This document shows, piece after piece, positions 1 through 12,449 of a DNA stretch of 64,000 nt. The notes under the pieces were generated by a model, which was given only the letters and a program-made list of their open reading frames with translations, was not told the DNA's origin and did no database searches. Each line of letters begins with the position of its first letter. Position 1 is the stretch's first letter. The stretch is taken from the NCBI GenBank assembly GCA_037349105.1, contig JAYJMM010000105.1, positions 3,844,001-3,908,000 of the forward strand. Reading direction: 5' to 3'. Source of the stretch: Limnomonas spitsbergensis. Lineage: Eukaryota > Chlorophyta > Chlorophyceae > Chlamydomonadales. A program made the position numbers and the translations under genes.

Positions 1-511
1 GAGCACGTGTGAAAAACGCCCTGGACTTCATCTCCTTAGCCAACTGGAACTTGGGCCAGAGCTCATGCCGTGCCGACAGCTCTGCAGGTGACATATCATC
101 CCAGATGATGACACCCTTGCCTGCCAACTGAATCCTCATGTACACTATGCTCTCGGCCTCGCTGCGATTGTCCACGCGGAACTTGATCTTCCGCAATAAC
201 TTGCCGTTGGGATCCGGCTTGCCCATGCGGAAGGCGCTACTGACATTGATAGTGATGCCCATGAGCTTGCACACTGTCTCACAGACCTGAGCCGCACAGT
301 CCTCCCCCAAACCACCCTCTGGTAGGCCGGATATGACAAAACTGGAATCCCTGCTGTCCTGCATGGCCGGCAGCGCATTGCCGCTGGCACCCACGCTGTT
401 GCCAGCCCCGCATGATGGTGTAGCCGCCGGGGCAGCTGCTTGCCGCTTTGTGTTTTTGTTTCTGCTGATAATCGCAGCTGAATTTGCCTTCAAACGTTGA
501 CTAAAACGTAG
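1..511 (-). mobile_element. Fragment of a non-LTR retrotransposon ORF1-like protein, 3' part cut by window edge
   Basis: On the minus strand a frame is open from a stop near 512 down to base 1; the first in-frame ATG is at 364-362. The readable protein contains FVISGLPEGG, then a core with FRMGKPDPNGK, KIKFRVDNRSEAES and GKGVIIWDDMSPAELSARHEL, followed by FQLAKEMKSRAFF. This order (RRM-like beta-strand, 'rlGk.dpngk.rp' block, 'G.gi.i.dD.sp.e...R..l' block, 'Ak..g.ra.f') is what ORF1/RNA-binding proteins of LINEs show. Upstream of the ATG the frame is Ala/Lys-rich. Bases 470-560 resemble a repeat at 25580-25655. I see no reverse transcriptase, so it is a fragment or its ORF2 lies outside the window. 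The assignment to a family is from memory of motif shape only. Confidence 0.45.
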
Positions 512-644
512 CTACGCAACGCAGCTACCATAAGAGGTCGGTCAGACTGCGTTACGTTTGGGGTTGCGTCACGAAAAAGTGCAAACGCGATGCCGGTCAC
601 ACTACCCAAACGCCAGGACCGTCTTGGGGCACAGCCCTGAAGCC

Positions 645-800
645 ACTGCCCGCAAGCTACAGTAGCTTAGCTACTGCCCGCAAACCACTGCCCGCAAGCT
701 ACTGCCCACAAGCCACTGCCAGCAAGCCACTAACCGCAAGTCACTAACTGCAAGTCACTGCCCGCAAGGCCACAAGCCCACTGCCCGCAACCCAAGGTGC
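645..800. repeat. 14-bp tandem repeat, degenerate
   Basis: About ten imperfect units of the type ACTGCCCGCAAGCC lie head to tail. No gene is visible between here and 1308; the stretch 801-1308 is the 5' flank of gene 1 and shows no convincing exon. Confidence 0.7.
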
Positions 801-1308
801 AAGCCGCAAGGAGGGACTCACTTGTCACTAGGTCTCCAGGAGGGGGGGCGGGGGGCTCGCCGGCTCGACCAAAATCGGTAATACGCCAGGGCATGCATCG
901 CATATTACTGAGCCCGCCATATGAAGAATGAATGAGGGATACCTTATTGTGGTTGTGTGCACGGTTGAAAGGAATGTGGTACGCCGCGATCCTGTCACAA
1001 TTCCGGTCGTCATCTAAGGATCATATTGATGTGTGAACACAGTACCGGATGCAGTACTCCCTCAGCCTCAGGTACTCCCTCGCACCCACGCCTACGTTGT
1101 GCCCGCTCCTCGTGTATCACAGTTTCATCGTAACAAAACCAGTCAACTTTGATAAGTACCTGTAGAAAGGTTTTTTACATTTCACACTGGGATGTATACG
1201 CTCTGACAGCAAGCTTGGCCTCACAACCGCTATGAGTAGAATGGTTTGCCGGTACGCGGAAGCCTCAATGAAAACTTCTCACCAAGAGATTTTATAATTA
1301 CCATTAAA

Positions 1309-4300
1309 ATGAAATATAAGTCAGCTGAGGAGGCCCTCCAGGCGATTTCCGAGGAGTCCTCACAGGTCTGGAACACATTCTGTGTGTACTGTCGCCAAGC
1401 CGGGGAGCTCGTGTCCACCGGACACTCTGAGCGCATGTCACAGGCGCAGCTGATCCAAATGTGTCAGGAGCTAGGCATAGCAGCGCCGATGGGTGAGGAG
1501 AGGGAAGGCAATCTCAAGGGCAGGAAGAGATGTGGAAATTCTTGCATGGGGGGGAGGGGTCTGCGAACATGACTCATGGCTTGCCTGGCTCATGGAGTGC
1601 CAGGGAGGTGTGGGGGCCTGCTGGTGCATCCAATGGGGGTCATGAATATGTATGGTCGCATGGTGGCGATGAGGCTACCCTGTTGCAAGATTCTGTCCAT
1701 GCATGCGTTGATGAATCTGACATCCATGATCTCTCTCTTTGGCAGGCATGGGGGGGGGGGCCTGCCCAGCATGCCCAGCATCAGCAATGCAATCACACAT
1801 TTCAAAAGTCCACACCCAGACCCTACCATGGTTTGCCTGGAGGAGCCTGCCTCACACCCTCATGCTGCAACCTGGCAGGACCTCTGGCTCATCACGTCAT
1901 CCATGTCATCCACTCAAATTACAAGCAGCTGGGTTCCAACAGCTTGACCTTCCCAGACTTCAAGCTGGCCATGGAGGCGTTAGCGAGGGGAGCACACTGG
2001 ACGCATGAGGAAATGCTCGATGCATTTGAGGACCTAGCAGAAAAGGTACGGGGGAAGGGGGTAATAGATTCAAAAGACGTGGATCGAGGCATTGAGGACG
2101 TGGCAGAGAAGGTAAGGGGGCGAGGGGAGCACACTGTACGCATCAGGAAATGCTTGATGCATTTGAGGACCTGGCAGGAAAGGTAAGGCATGGGGGAAGG
2201 GGGAACTGGATGCAAAAGACGTGACTCGAGGCATTGAGGACGTAGCAGAGAAGGTAAAGGGACGAGGGGAGCACATTGGATGCACGAGAAAATGCTCGAT
2301 GCCTTTGAGAACCTGGCAGAAAAGGGATGGGGGCGGGGGGGGGGCTGGATGCATGAAACATGGCTCGAGACATAGTGGACCTGGTAGAGAAGTTAAGGGC
2401 CTAAACGGATGAGAGGGGTGCACTAGATGCATGAGAGCATGTTCAAGGCATCTGAAGACCTGCCCGGAAGCCGGATCCTGTGGCATCTGCCTCCCCGCAT
2501 CTTGTGTAAAGCGCCATGGACTGAGATTTCTGCTCATGAAGTCTAGCTAGGCATCAGCTGCTGGTGAACACAGTCCATCAGTCTTGTCACCACCATTCCT
2601 TTTATGTGGTCTGAGTTTCTTTCCCACTGACTCAGCTTCATGCCAGCCACTATCTGGCCTCCGGCTGGAGGCCAGGGGTATGGCTTGTCACTCTGCTTGG
2701 GCCGCCGCCCGTAGGCCGGTCCAGGCCATATCCCAATCAGGCCTTTGGTGGCCACAGGGCTGCCTGCCAATGGTGGCTATACTGTATAGCAGAAAGAGGC
2801 ATGGTGCGAGGTTTCAGGCTAGGAGCTGCCAGGTGTGTTGCAGTGAGCTGACTGCCAAGCGGAGGCCGAATTATGCCATCCAAACTTGGGCACATGGAAG
2901 ACCTCCTTGGTCGCATGAGACAAAGCCTTTGTTTTTGAGAGCATGATCTTGACAAGGTGTATCCCTGCTCTTCCGCCATGTTGTTACGCACCTCCGCCGC
3001 TCCTCTTTCCCTCCACACCCGCAGAACGCTGATCAGCAGCCGGACGCCAGGGTCCTCCAGAGCGCCTCTCGGCTGGCCCTCCCGACCGAGGCGGTGATGC
3101 ATGAGGCAAGCTCCGTGGCCCCGACACCGAACCTCACTGGCCACCACCACTTGAACAACAGCCCTCCCGAAACGACGACACCTCCGCCCTCGAGGGAGCA
3201 CAAGAAGCGCTTTGTCGGCATCTACTCCAACAAACCGCACACCATGGCTGGTCACTCGAGGGGGGCACCCAGCGGTAACCCTCAGGAAGCGATGCTCACG
3301 GTGAGCTGCTGCTGCCCTCATCTTACGTACCCAAAGCTCTGGGTGGTCGCCTAAGAGCAGCCCTTGTCGGCAAAGGCCACATACATGCTCAAGAGAGGGG
3401 GCAGTCATTGAGGAGGCCTGCTTCACTCCAGGTCATGAAGGGGTTTAATGGCAAGAGCATGCTGACATTGCGGATCTTGTCGGCAAAGGCCACCTGCTGC
3501 ACTGTGGTGTCAAGAGGCTCGATATTTATGTACGCGTATGCCAGACCACCTTAAACAGGCCACCGCGCGGCCACCCATGGGACAAAACCGTGACCGGCCT
3601 GTGGCTGGTGGCATAAGCACCACAGTTTGCTGCACCAATGCCCCTTGGCCGTAGGCCGTGATGTACCTTGAGTGAAGCTGAAGCGCGGTTATGTAAACGC
3701 CAGTGCAGCCTGCTTGGCTTTGCATTCTACCTCTCCTGCTGAGAGTCTCCTGCGATCAAACCACACTTGATTTTCGACAACACCGATTGCGTGGTTGAAC
3801 ATGGATTGCATGGTTGAACACCGATTGAAAGTGTGAACACTGATTGCAAGTGTGAACACTGATTGCATGGTTGAACACTGATTGCATGTTTGAACACTGA
3901 TTGCATGGTTGAACACCGATTGCATGTTTGAACACTGATTGCATGGCTGAACACCGATGGCATGATTGTTCCTATTTGTCCAGCGCTGGGTGAGACAATC
4001 TATAACATCGACCAGCCAGCAGCCCGGCAGGATGTCCCCTGACTGCTGCCCTGGGCAGGGTGGACACCTGGCAGGCAGGAAGTTCCCTGACTGCTGCCCT
4101 GGGCAGGGTGGACACCTGGCAGGCAGGGAGCCCCTTTTTATCTTTTTACGTGGCCTGAGAGCCAGGCGAAAGCTAGCATGCATCTGAGTCTCACATGGAG
4201 CTGCCCCGCTCATGCCCTGCTTTGCAGGGCAAGCCTCCCATCCCCAGCAGGAGCCAAACAGCTGGATTTTCTCCGCCGCTGTCGCGCTTCCCCAACCTGT

Positions 4301-7300
4301 CAGCGGCAAACCCTGACGTTGGGGCGCATTATCTGTTCACCCCCCCGATGTCAGCCCCCGCTGTGAGCGGCACCCGTGCTTCTTCACGAGGACGGAGCGG
4401 TAGCTCCCCGCCCAGGACGCGCGGTGATTTCCAGGCCCCGTCTGCCGGGCGTGCTTGGGGGCACCATGGGATGCACACGGGCAGTGTGGAGGTGATGGTA
4501 GAGAAACCGCTGACCATGTCCGACAGCTGGCTGCCGGCCTGGGCCTCCCAGCTGATCAGCCGCGTCGGGTACCTTGAGGAGCAGAATGGACCGGGGGGCA
4601 AGCGGTTGGATTCAAACGCGATTCTGACTGCCAGGCTGGAGGAGCGGCTCAGGGCGGTCGAGGAGCACGGTGCGGAGGCCACTCGGCGTGCTGAGCAGCT
4701 GGTCCAGGAGCTGCGGCGGCAGCGGGAGGTGCAAGGCGACCTCGAGGGGCAGCTGGCAGTGCAGGCTGAGGCGCTGAGGGCCGGGAGGCACGCGCCCGCT
4801 GCAGCGGCGGGGCAGCAGGCGGTGGCGGACCTTCAGGCAGACCAGGTGATGGCGTTGGAGGGAAAGCCAGAGCCGCCGCGGCACTCGACGGATGCTGGGG
4901 CAGGCGCGAAAGCAGCTAAGGAGCAAAGCTTGAGACTTCAAGCCACACAGGAGGCCGCAGCCGAAGCGCTCGCCTCGGCCGCGACGGCTGCCGAGGTGGC
5001 GGCGCAGTCCGCATCTGCTGCCGCAAAGGCTTCTGATGAGGTCAGGAGTTTAGCGTCTCGCTTGGAGTCCCTTGAGAGCTATGTCAGGGACTTAGAGGCT
5101 TCCATGGTGGTGCCTGCGCCCACCCCAGCGACTCTATCTGTGCCTAGTGACATGACTGACCGCCTTATTTCGGCCGAGGCGGCTGCTGCTGAGGCTCAGC
5201 ACGAGGTGCGGCAGCTTCAGAGCCGCATGTCGATGGCCTTGAATGTCGCCATGATGGCCAACGAGGCGGCGACAAGAGCCACAAAGGCGATTGACAAGGA
5301 GATGGCTCCTGCCACCGCGGCTGCTGGGGCCAGCAACTTCCCTGCCCCCAACACGAACAGCCCGGAGTCACCTTGGAGAGGCTCTCACGGGACTGCCTTC
5401 GCAGTCCCAGAGGAGTGGAGCGACCGAGTGGCTGCCGCCGAGGCTGCTGCAGTGTCTGCGCATGTCCAGGTGGAGAGCTTGTGCTGGCGTATGGACGCTG
5501 CAGAAGCTGCCGCCGCTGCCGTTGCCTCCGACTCTGAATCAGGAGCTCTCCAGGCATCGCTTGCCCTGCAAGTCCAGGAGCTGGTCCAGGCCATTGAGGT
5601 GCTGGAACAGAAGTTGGCTGCTGCCGAGGCGTCCAGCAGAGCCGACATAGCAGAATCTGTGGCTGGTGGGCAACCACAGCAGCCACCACTGGATCCATCA
5701 AGCCAGGTGATTGACTCAGGAGACATAATGTTCCAAAGGGTTGATTATTAATTTATTGATTTGATTCTTTTAGCTTATGGGAATGCATTGCTGCATGCTG
5801 ACGACATGTGCCCCTCATTCATTTCGACCGACGAGCAAAGCAGTCTCCCCCACAGGACCTAGCGCTGAATACTTGACTGCGCCGTCTCCCCCCCAATGGC
5901 TCTGGCTCTTAACCCTACAGACCCTTCACCCTGCTGTCTCACCAACAGGCCCGAGATCCAAATCATGAACCATGAACTCTGCTGTCTTCTCAGCATGCCC
6001 TTAATACTGAACTCTAAACCTAGAATCCTGAACCCTGAATCCTGAACCCTGCTGTCCCCTAATCAGGCTCTGTCGGTTGACCTGAGGCACCTAGCGGTGA
6101 GAATGTCCGCCATGGAGAATGCCAACAGAGACAAGGAAGTAGGCACCTCGGCGAATGGTCAGGCCTTACCCGCCTCCACGCAGTCTGCGGTGGTGAGAGG
6201 GAGCACCCTGCCTCGCCAGCCTAGCAAGAAACACGATCCCACCCTCCCAGATGGAGCCTCCAAAGGGGATCCCGCGTCGTTCTTCCTGTCCGTCACAGTA
6301 GCATTCGCGGCCGCCGCCGCCGCCGCGTCGGCAAACGCGGAGAGGTCCATGCTGGCATCGTTCCAGGCCTCGCTTGTTGGTCAGCAGGTGTCAGGCGAGC
6401 CGCCACTGACACCGCCGCCGCCGTTGCAGCAGCAGCAGTTGACGATGCCGTCCCCAGGCAGTGCTCCTGACAATGCTCCTTCGATGGTGGCTGTTCTGCA
6501 GCAGCAGCAGGAGCAGCAGCGGCTTGCGGTCGCGGACCTGTCCGCAAAGCTGCAGCTGGTGTCGGCGGAGGTGCAGCAGCAGCAGTCGCTGGATGTGCAG
6601 GGGGCGGGTATCTCCAGCGCTGGCTCGGTCCGGTCAGAAGACCTCGCGGCCACGCCACGCATCGGCGGCGGCATCGCGACGGTTGGCAGCCTGGTGCCTT
6701 CTCGCGAGGAGCAGCTGCAGCATCTGCAGGAGCTGATCAGCAAGGTGCAGGCGCTGGACTCGAACCACTACGTGATGCCGCAGGAGCTGGCGAGCTTTGA
6801 GAACCGACTGCAAGAGCAGTGGGTGGGGCGGGGACACGCTGGAGCAGAGGACGTCGGGCAGCAGGGGCGATCGCAGCAGCAGGGGCTGGCTCAGGTGCCC
6901 GGCGTGCTGCCTGAAGACCTGGCCGGGCTAGAGGTCAGGCTGCTGCAGCGGCTTGAGGGCCTGGAGCAGGCCGGGAACCAGCCGGGAACTTTGTTGAAGT
7001 TGAGCCAACTGCAGCAGCAGCTGCAGCAGTTGAGTCAGGCGCAGGGGCAGCAGCAGCAGCAGCAGTCGAGCCAGGCCCAGCAGCAGCAGGAGCAGTTGTC
7101 GCTGGTGCAGCAGGAGCAGCAGCAGCAGCTGGTTTTGATGGAGGAGGAGCAGCAGCAGCTGTTGATGCAGGTGCAGCAGCAGCAGCTGCAGTTGAGCCAG
7201 GCCCAGCAGCAGCAGGAGCAGTGGAAGCTGGTGCAGCAGGAGCAGCAGCAGCAGCTGATTTTGATGGAGGAAGAGCAGCAGCAGCTGTTGATGCAGGTGC

Positions 7301-10300
7301 AGCAGCAGCAGCAGGATATCTTAAACGCCCCGCATGCGTCGGGGCCCGGTGTCCAACCTGGAGCAGGCCAGGGCGCTCTAGAGCAGCAGCTACAGACGCT
7401 GGAGGCCAAGGTGCTGAGCCTGGAGTTGCAGGCATCACAGGCCAGAGCAGAAACCTCGACCGCGGCACAGCAGGCATTGACAGGCCAACTGCCCGATGCG
7501 CTTGGCAGCAGTGACAGCGCTACGGCTATCTCGGAGCTTTCCTCTCGGCTGGATAGCCTTTGGGACGCCAATGCCGAACTGTCGAAGCTCGTGTCCAGCC
7601 TGCAAAGCTCGGGCGCCGCAGCAGCGCCGCCGCCGCCACCCGGAGTTTCCGAGGAGATGCGCAAAGCCGTGGAGTTCTTGAAGGCCAACATGGAGAGCAT
7701 GAACCAGGCTTGTAGCCGTGTGGCGTCCCGTGTGGAGAGCAAAGTCAGCAGCTCTGACGGCAGCCAGGAAGGGGAGCGGTTCGGCAGGGCGGCTGATGGT
7801 GAGGGAGCAGAGCGTGATGTAGTAGTAGTATCTAGCGGATTGCGGGGGATGTTGCCCGACAAAAAAACAAACGGAATATTGCAGGCGAATTATGGCTAAG
7901 AGGGTGCAGGATGTGCCTCCTCACAACTTACATTCATGAGCAGGAGGTGCCTCCTCACAGCTTATATTCATAAGCAGGAGGTGTCGATAAAGGGGTGAAG
8001 GAAGGGACCCCGCCAGTCATGATTTCTTCCCATCGGCCCAGTGTGGTGACCCCCAGAATTCCCTCCACCACGGCCTGGTGCACTTTTGGAAAAACGCTGG
8101 CCCGTGCCTGGGCAGCTCCCAGCGAAGTGCTTCTCTAAGCCCCTCCCCCCTGCTGCACCTTGCCCTGGCTGCTGCTAGACGGGAGAAAGCACTCCAAGTA
8201 CAACGAGATGCAGGAGCGCCTGATGTACATTGAGGACGATCTGGCTGCCTTGGTGAGTCGACTTGCGAGCAGTGTGCTAATTTCAGCGCACTTGAGCTGC
8301 ATCTCAGCTACATCCTAGCCTGCAGCACTGGGAGCCCTTGCATTGTGCATGCGTCCCATGTGAATGCATCCCATGTGCAGGCATCCCACGGGGCTCATTT
8401 TAGTTCTAAACGCAATGCTTATGCACAGTCTCATGTCTCTCAAAGAACCACGTAATATGCCCCCCCCTCAATACGCTCCGCGCCAGTGGTCCTTTCAGGA
8501 GACCCTCCCCTCCCCATGCCTCCATTTCTAGCCTTTCTGGAGCCTCATTTTCATCGCACTACCTCGGTGGTGTGGGTGGGTTGGGGGATGGAGGGGCGGC
8601 AACTGCATGCTATCCCTTTGTGGCTGGTGGCCTCCTACACAGCTGAGGGCCACACCCGCCTGCTGTCGCCTGACCTTCGCCTTGTTGTGTGCGCTTGCTG
8701 CTGCCTGACCTTTGCCCTGTGGTGTGCGCTTGCTGCTGCCTGACCTTTGCCCTGTGGTGTGCGCAGCAACCCGCCGCCTCTCTGCCTCCCAAGGTGGACG
8801 AGCTGTCTAAGGGTCTGATGATCTTTGCTGAGAGGCTGAATGGCAGGGTCGACAAGATTGAGAAGCAGCTGAAGCAGTTTGGGGAGATGCAGCTGCAGTA
8901 TGGAGGTGAGACGGCAGGTGCAGGCAGCGTGATTGCAGCGTGCACGGATCATGTGTCTGTGTGTGTGTGTTTTAGGCGGCTGGCACAAGCTGCACGAAAC
9001 ACATGTTTGAACTCTGTGTGTGTTCCATATGATGCCTTAAAGTGTCAGTAGGGATATGATGCACTCGAGCCACCAATGTAACGACTGCCAGGCCATTCGG
9101 TGATCGGAAATAACTGCACATAAGCTGGCATAGGCTAACCTATGCTGACATAGGCTCACATAGGCTGATATATATCATATAGCTAAGTAAGATAGGCTCA
9201 CCTAGGCTAAATAGCCTCAAATGAGATGACATTGGTATTTCTTGCACCTGCACCTGGTCTTGCCTGATCTTATTCACATGGCAGCGATGGCAACCGCCCT
9301 CTCTTGCTCCCCCAGCTGCTCCCCTTGCGCCTGATTGCTGATTTGCTCCGGACTTTCCCTTGCTCTTCAGGCAAGGCTGAGGAGCGCCTATCCTTTATCG
9401 GCACGCCTCTGCAGATGGATGCACCTGCTGCCCCCCAGGTGCGCCCGTGTAGCAACCTGCACGCCTGGTGGTGCAGATGTAGTGATGTACAGCACTATTT
9501 ATGTTTTCAAGGGCACCGCCTGTCCGCAGAGCTCTTTCTTGTCTGCCCCTCCTCTGGATGCAGTACATCCTCCTTTGCACAGTCCAGATGTACATCACAT
9601 GTACCTCAGTATTCCATCTCAGACCTAGTAGCTTTAGGAACGCTACAGCTTGCCTCCCGTGTGCCGAACTGCGGATGTGCAGGAACAGGGTTGGCTGCTG
9701 GGAAGCTCACGGCGAAAGAGTGTCATGCAACCTGAAAGTGTGATGCAATCTGGCGCTCACGTCTTTCTGATTATTTTCTTTTGCTTGGACTTTACAAAGT
9801 ACCGGTATGGTATGACTGTATGAGGCTGGCCGCCCAACCCCGAAATCCTGAGATGAAAACACAGAAAAACAGCCTGGGTGCGCTCGTGGCCCTTATTGAC
9901 AGCTGAGAAAAGGCGATCAGCAACAGGAATGGCACACGACCTGCAAGCACTCACGATTTGTGATGCTGCTGCTGGGACAAGGGGAGGCGTCTGCTCTGCC
10001 CCGTGCTGCCTCTTGCTCATCACTGCCCTGGCTTCTCCTGCTGGCCCCCCTCCAGGTCCTCGAGCAGAAGATTGACGCGCTGTTCCAACTCATTCAAGGC
10101 GGCGAAGGTGCTGACTCGCCAGAAGATGGGCAGGACAGAGGCATGCAGGGTAACGGCTCCTACGACGGCCGCAGTCCCGAGGAGGAGATGTACGACGAAA
10201 ACGCGTACGCGGAGAGAAAGCCGCAGCGATCGAAGTCAGCGATCCGCCGCTTGGGATACGGGGTACAGACTGAAGACGAAGTGCCGGAGATGGCTATGTC

Positions 10301-11045
10301 CTCGCGCGTGGTGAGGCACATGATGTCGGCTGGGGATGACGATGGCGGCAGCGAGTACTCGTATGACGGTTCGCCAACAGCCGAGCGGAATTTTGCGGCT
10401 GCCCCCGCCGCTCGGCGCGTGTCCATCGTAACACCGCATAGTGCGCCGGGCGCCGCGGGCGCAGCGTCCATCCGGAGCAACCTGGGCTTGCCAATGAACC
10501 TGGAGAGGAAGACCGCCACGTTCCAGCCGACGTCGGTAGACCTTGGTTCGACGCCGCGCAACCCTGGGAAGTCAAAGCTGACCTTTTCAGGTGCGGCCAG
10601 GAATCTGCAGACACAGGCTTCTATTGTGAGCAGCACCTTGATGGGTCGATCGCATGCTGCCCCTAAAAGGGCTGCCAACCCCTACGACATGAGGAAGCTG
10701 CAGGCCAACGTCGTTGTCAAGGAGACCGATACAGCGCCCCCATTGTCACCCCTGCCAGCCAGCCTAGCAGGCCAGGCTAGCATGCGCAAGGCGCGCACCA
10801 GTGAAGGCGGCTCGGGTTTGCTGAGAGGCCAGGGAAGTCCTTCAGCGAGGTCCGCATCGATATCAGGGACTGCTGGCGGGCCGAGGCCCAATCTGATGAC
10901 GTCAATGAGCTTCTCAAAGGGATCCAACGGCGGCGCCTCGCCTGCCCCTTACGGTGTCGGCTCGCCTACCCCTCACGGAAGCGCCTTGCCTGCCCCTTAC
11001 GGCGGCGGTGCATCGCGTATGTCCTACAGCGGCATGCCGAAATAG
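1309..11045 (+). CDS. Gene 1: large coiled-coil, Gln-rich protein with N-terminal p25-alpha/EF-hand-like domain (9 exons)
   Basis: Exons that join in phase: 1309-1492, 1879-2045, 3025-3300, 4228-5706, 6067-7798, 8179-8252, 8767-8905, 9371-9438, 10056-11045 (TAG). Total 5109 bases, 1702 residues. Residues about 1-105 form a compact domain (VWNTFCVYCRQAG, MSQAQLIQMCQELGI, LTFPDFKLAMEALA) resembling the p25-alpha/TPPP or related EF-hand-like fold of ciliated organisms; exons 1 and 2 must be spliced to complete it. A Pro/Ser/Thr/His linker follows, then long Ala/Glu-rich coiled coil (exon 4), then exon 5 with dense Gln runs encoded by CAG around 7010-7320 and heptads. Exons 6-8 are short coiled-coil pieces (MQERLMYIEDDLAAL, DKIEKQLKQFGEMQLQYG). 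Exon 9 starts VLEQKIDALFQLI and becomes disordered, rich in Ser, Gly, Ala and Arg. A TGTAA polyadenylation-type motif lies at 11417. The role is unknown; a cytoskeletal or ciliary scaffold is a guess. The start codon is the first ATG in frame. Splice sites are by eye. Confidence 0.8.
1987..2470 (+). repeat. Tandem copies of the exon 2 end and its 5' splice site
   Basis: The end of gene 1 exon 2 (…GAGGACCTAGCAGAAAAG, donor GTACGG at 2046) is followed by alternating diverged copies: donor-like edges GCAGAGAAG|GTAAGG (about 2110), GCAGGAAAG|GTAAGG (about 2183), GCAGAGAAG|GTAAAG (about 2252), then copies with broken donors (GCAGAAAAG|GGATGG near 2320, GTAGAGAAG|TTAAGG near 2393). Each longer unit also repeats the upstream coding text 'cactggacgcatgaggaaat' in diverged form. 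Confidence 0.75.
2640..2765 (+). repeat. Dispersed repeat family A, copy 1
   Basis: Contains the block CTTGGGCCGCCGCCCGTAGG followed by CCGGTCCAGG and CCCAATCAGGCCTTTGG. Related blocks occur at 13560-13685, 18700-18815 and 30700-30790. It lies in intron 2 of gene 1. No coding capacity; a short nonautonomous element is likely. Confidence 0.5.
3784..3965. repeat. 19-bp minisatellite
   Basis: About nine to ten head-to-tail units of the type GATTGCATGGTTGAACACC inside intron 3 of gene 1. The unit length is not a multiple of three and the translated pattern shifts frame from unit to unit, so it is not coding. Confidence 0.85.
4037..4132. repeat. 48-bp direct duplication
   Basis: Two nearly identical units starting CCCTGACTGCTGCCCTGGGC, at 4037 and 4085, in intron 3 of gene 1, about 95 bases before the exon 4 acceptor at 4227. 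Confidence 0.8.
7905..7990. repeat. Tandem duplication in intron 5 of gene 1
   Basis: Two units of about 38 bases beginning GTGCCTCCTCACA and ending GAGCAGGAG / AAGCAGGAG, followed by a partial third. Confidence 0.7.
8660..8766 (+). repeat. Three tandem copies ending at the exon 7 acceptor
   Basis: Unit of about 35 bases, CCTGACCTTTGCCCTGTGGT then GTGCGC. In the last copy GTGCGC is followed by AG and the exon 7 sequence CAACCCGCC; in the two earlier copies it is followed by TTGCTGCTG. The 3' splice region of this intron is therefore a tandem duplication. Confidence 0.75.
9120..9230. repeat. Short AGGCT-type tandem repeat
   Basis: Degenerate units around CATAGGCTCACATAGGCT in intron 7 of gene 1, partly inverted (CCTATG / CATAGG). 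No gene. Confidence 0.55.
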
Positions 11046-12449
11046 ATTATGTCGGGCATGGGCGGCGTCACCTTCACCTTGTGAGACCAAAACACGCTGT
11101 CCTTCGACTTGGATGGTAGAAGCTAAGGAAAGCTTTGTTCAACTGCCCCGCTGTCTTGAGAGACCTGATGGAAATTCCTTAATCCTATGGGAAGCTGATT
11201 CTGGGGTTCCTGTATCTGCATGCCCTCAGGCGACAACCATCCAAGGTGACTCGAGTCACATGCATCTATCTACCGCAGTCCGGTATCTTCTCCATTTTTA
11301 TTTTATTTGCGCTTTCATTGAAAGCTAATTGTGATTCAATCATCATTTTGCCCAGGTTTGAATTCAACCAGGGTGAACAGCGCATCCGCAGTACCTACTG
11401 CCTTCTTCCTAGGGAGTGTAATGCAGCTTTCATGTCCTTCAATTTCTTCATTGTTTGTGTATACTTTTGCTTGCTGGTATGGCCCATCTTCAGTAGTGAC
11501 TCATGCTTGTGTTCACATCTGTGGGTATATTGATGGGATAAGGCAAGGAAGGGTGAAACAAAGGGTGAATTCATCTCATGTTGATACTTGATTCCCAAGC
11601 GTATCGTTAAATGTCATCAGAACCCCTCACAAGACTCTTGTTCAACCACACAGTTTCAGGGTGCTTGAAAGGTACCTTCATTTCAGAAAGGGGTGTCAAC
11701 TGCTCTTGATCCCGGTTGGAGGCTTTTACTCCCATGGTCAGGCTGTGCATAGTAGCTGGAATCGAGCTTAGTCATTCCGCACCAGCCCCACGAGGTCGAG
11801 CTTCCGACTGGGCCCAGCGAATGTTTACTGTTTTAAACCCCCACAGTCAACGAATGCCTACACAAGCCATACAATCGGCTTGGAATGACGGTCCTCTAGC
11901 TACCAAGTTAAGTCTTTTACGAAATCAGAATGCTAGGCATCAGAAACGATCGGCCCATTCGGCCTTAGTCTGCAGTCATCACAGTGGCATCAGGCTACAC
12001 CTGGGAGCTCAGAGGTGTCACGTCATTCACCTGGTAGATGTACTCACTGTGCACCCTCACCTAGGGCTGATTCCTTGCCCATCCATTCCTGTGAGTCTGC
12101 GCCTTTGGCATGTCTCGGCAGTCGGCACCTCAGCCACGAAGTGACCAGAGTGCGCTGACTCCCATCGTCCCATGCTATGCTGATATTTCAATAGACTCCC
12201 AGATTTCCGGCCGAGTTCAAGAGCTATACTTCAACCTCTAGCTGTGATGCACCAAGGGTACAAGGGTACAATGCTTTTCAATCAGCAAAAAAACAGTTAA
12301 TGTCATTAGGATTAAAGGGGCGTTTGTGCGTGTGCCCCGGAGAACTCAAGGAGCATTAGAACCTACCCACCAGCACAGTCACCATGAGCCACCCCAAAGC
12401 ATGGCCATTGGTATGGACAAGTGGTTCATGCCTCTACCCAAGTCTCTTA
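11046..12449. other. Intergenic region between convergent genes 1 and 2
   Basis: Holds the 3' ends of both genes (TGTAA at 11417 for gene 1). At 11755-11815 an inverted copy of dispersed repeat family B is visible (GGAATCGAGCTTAGTCATTC, then ACCAGCCCCACG), matching the reverse complement of 37905-37975. No open frame here looks coding. Confidence 0.55.
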
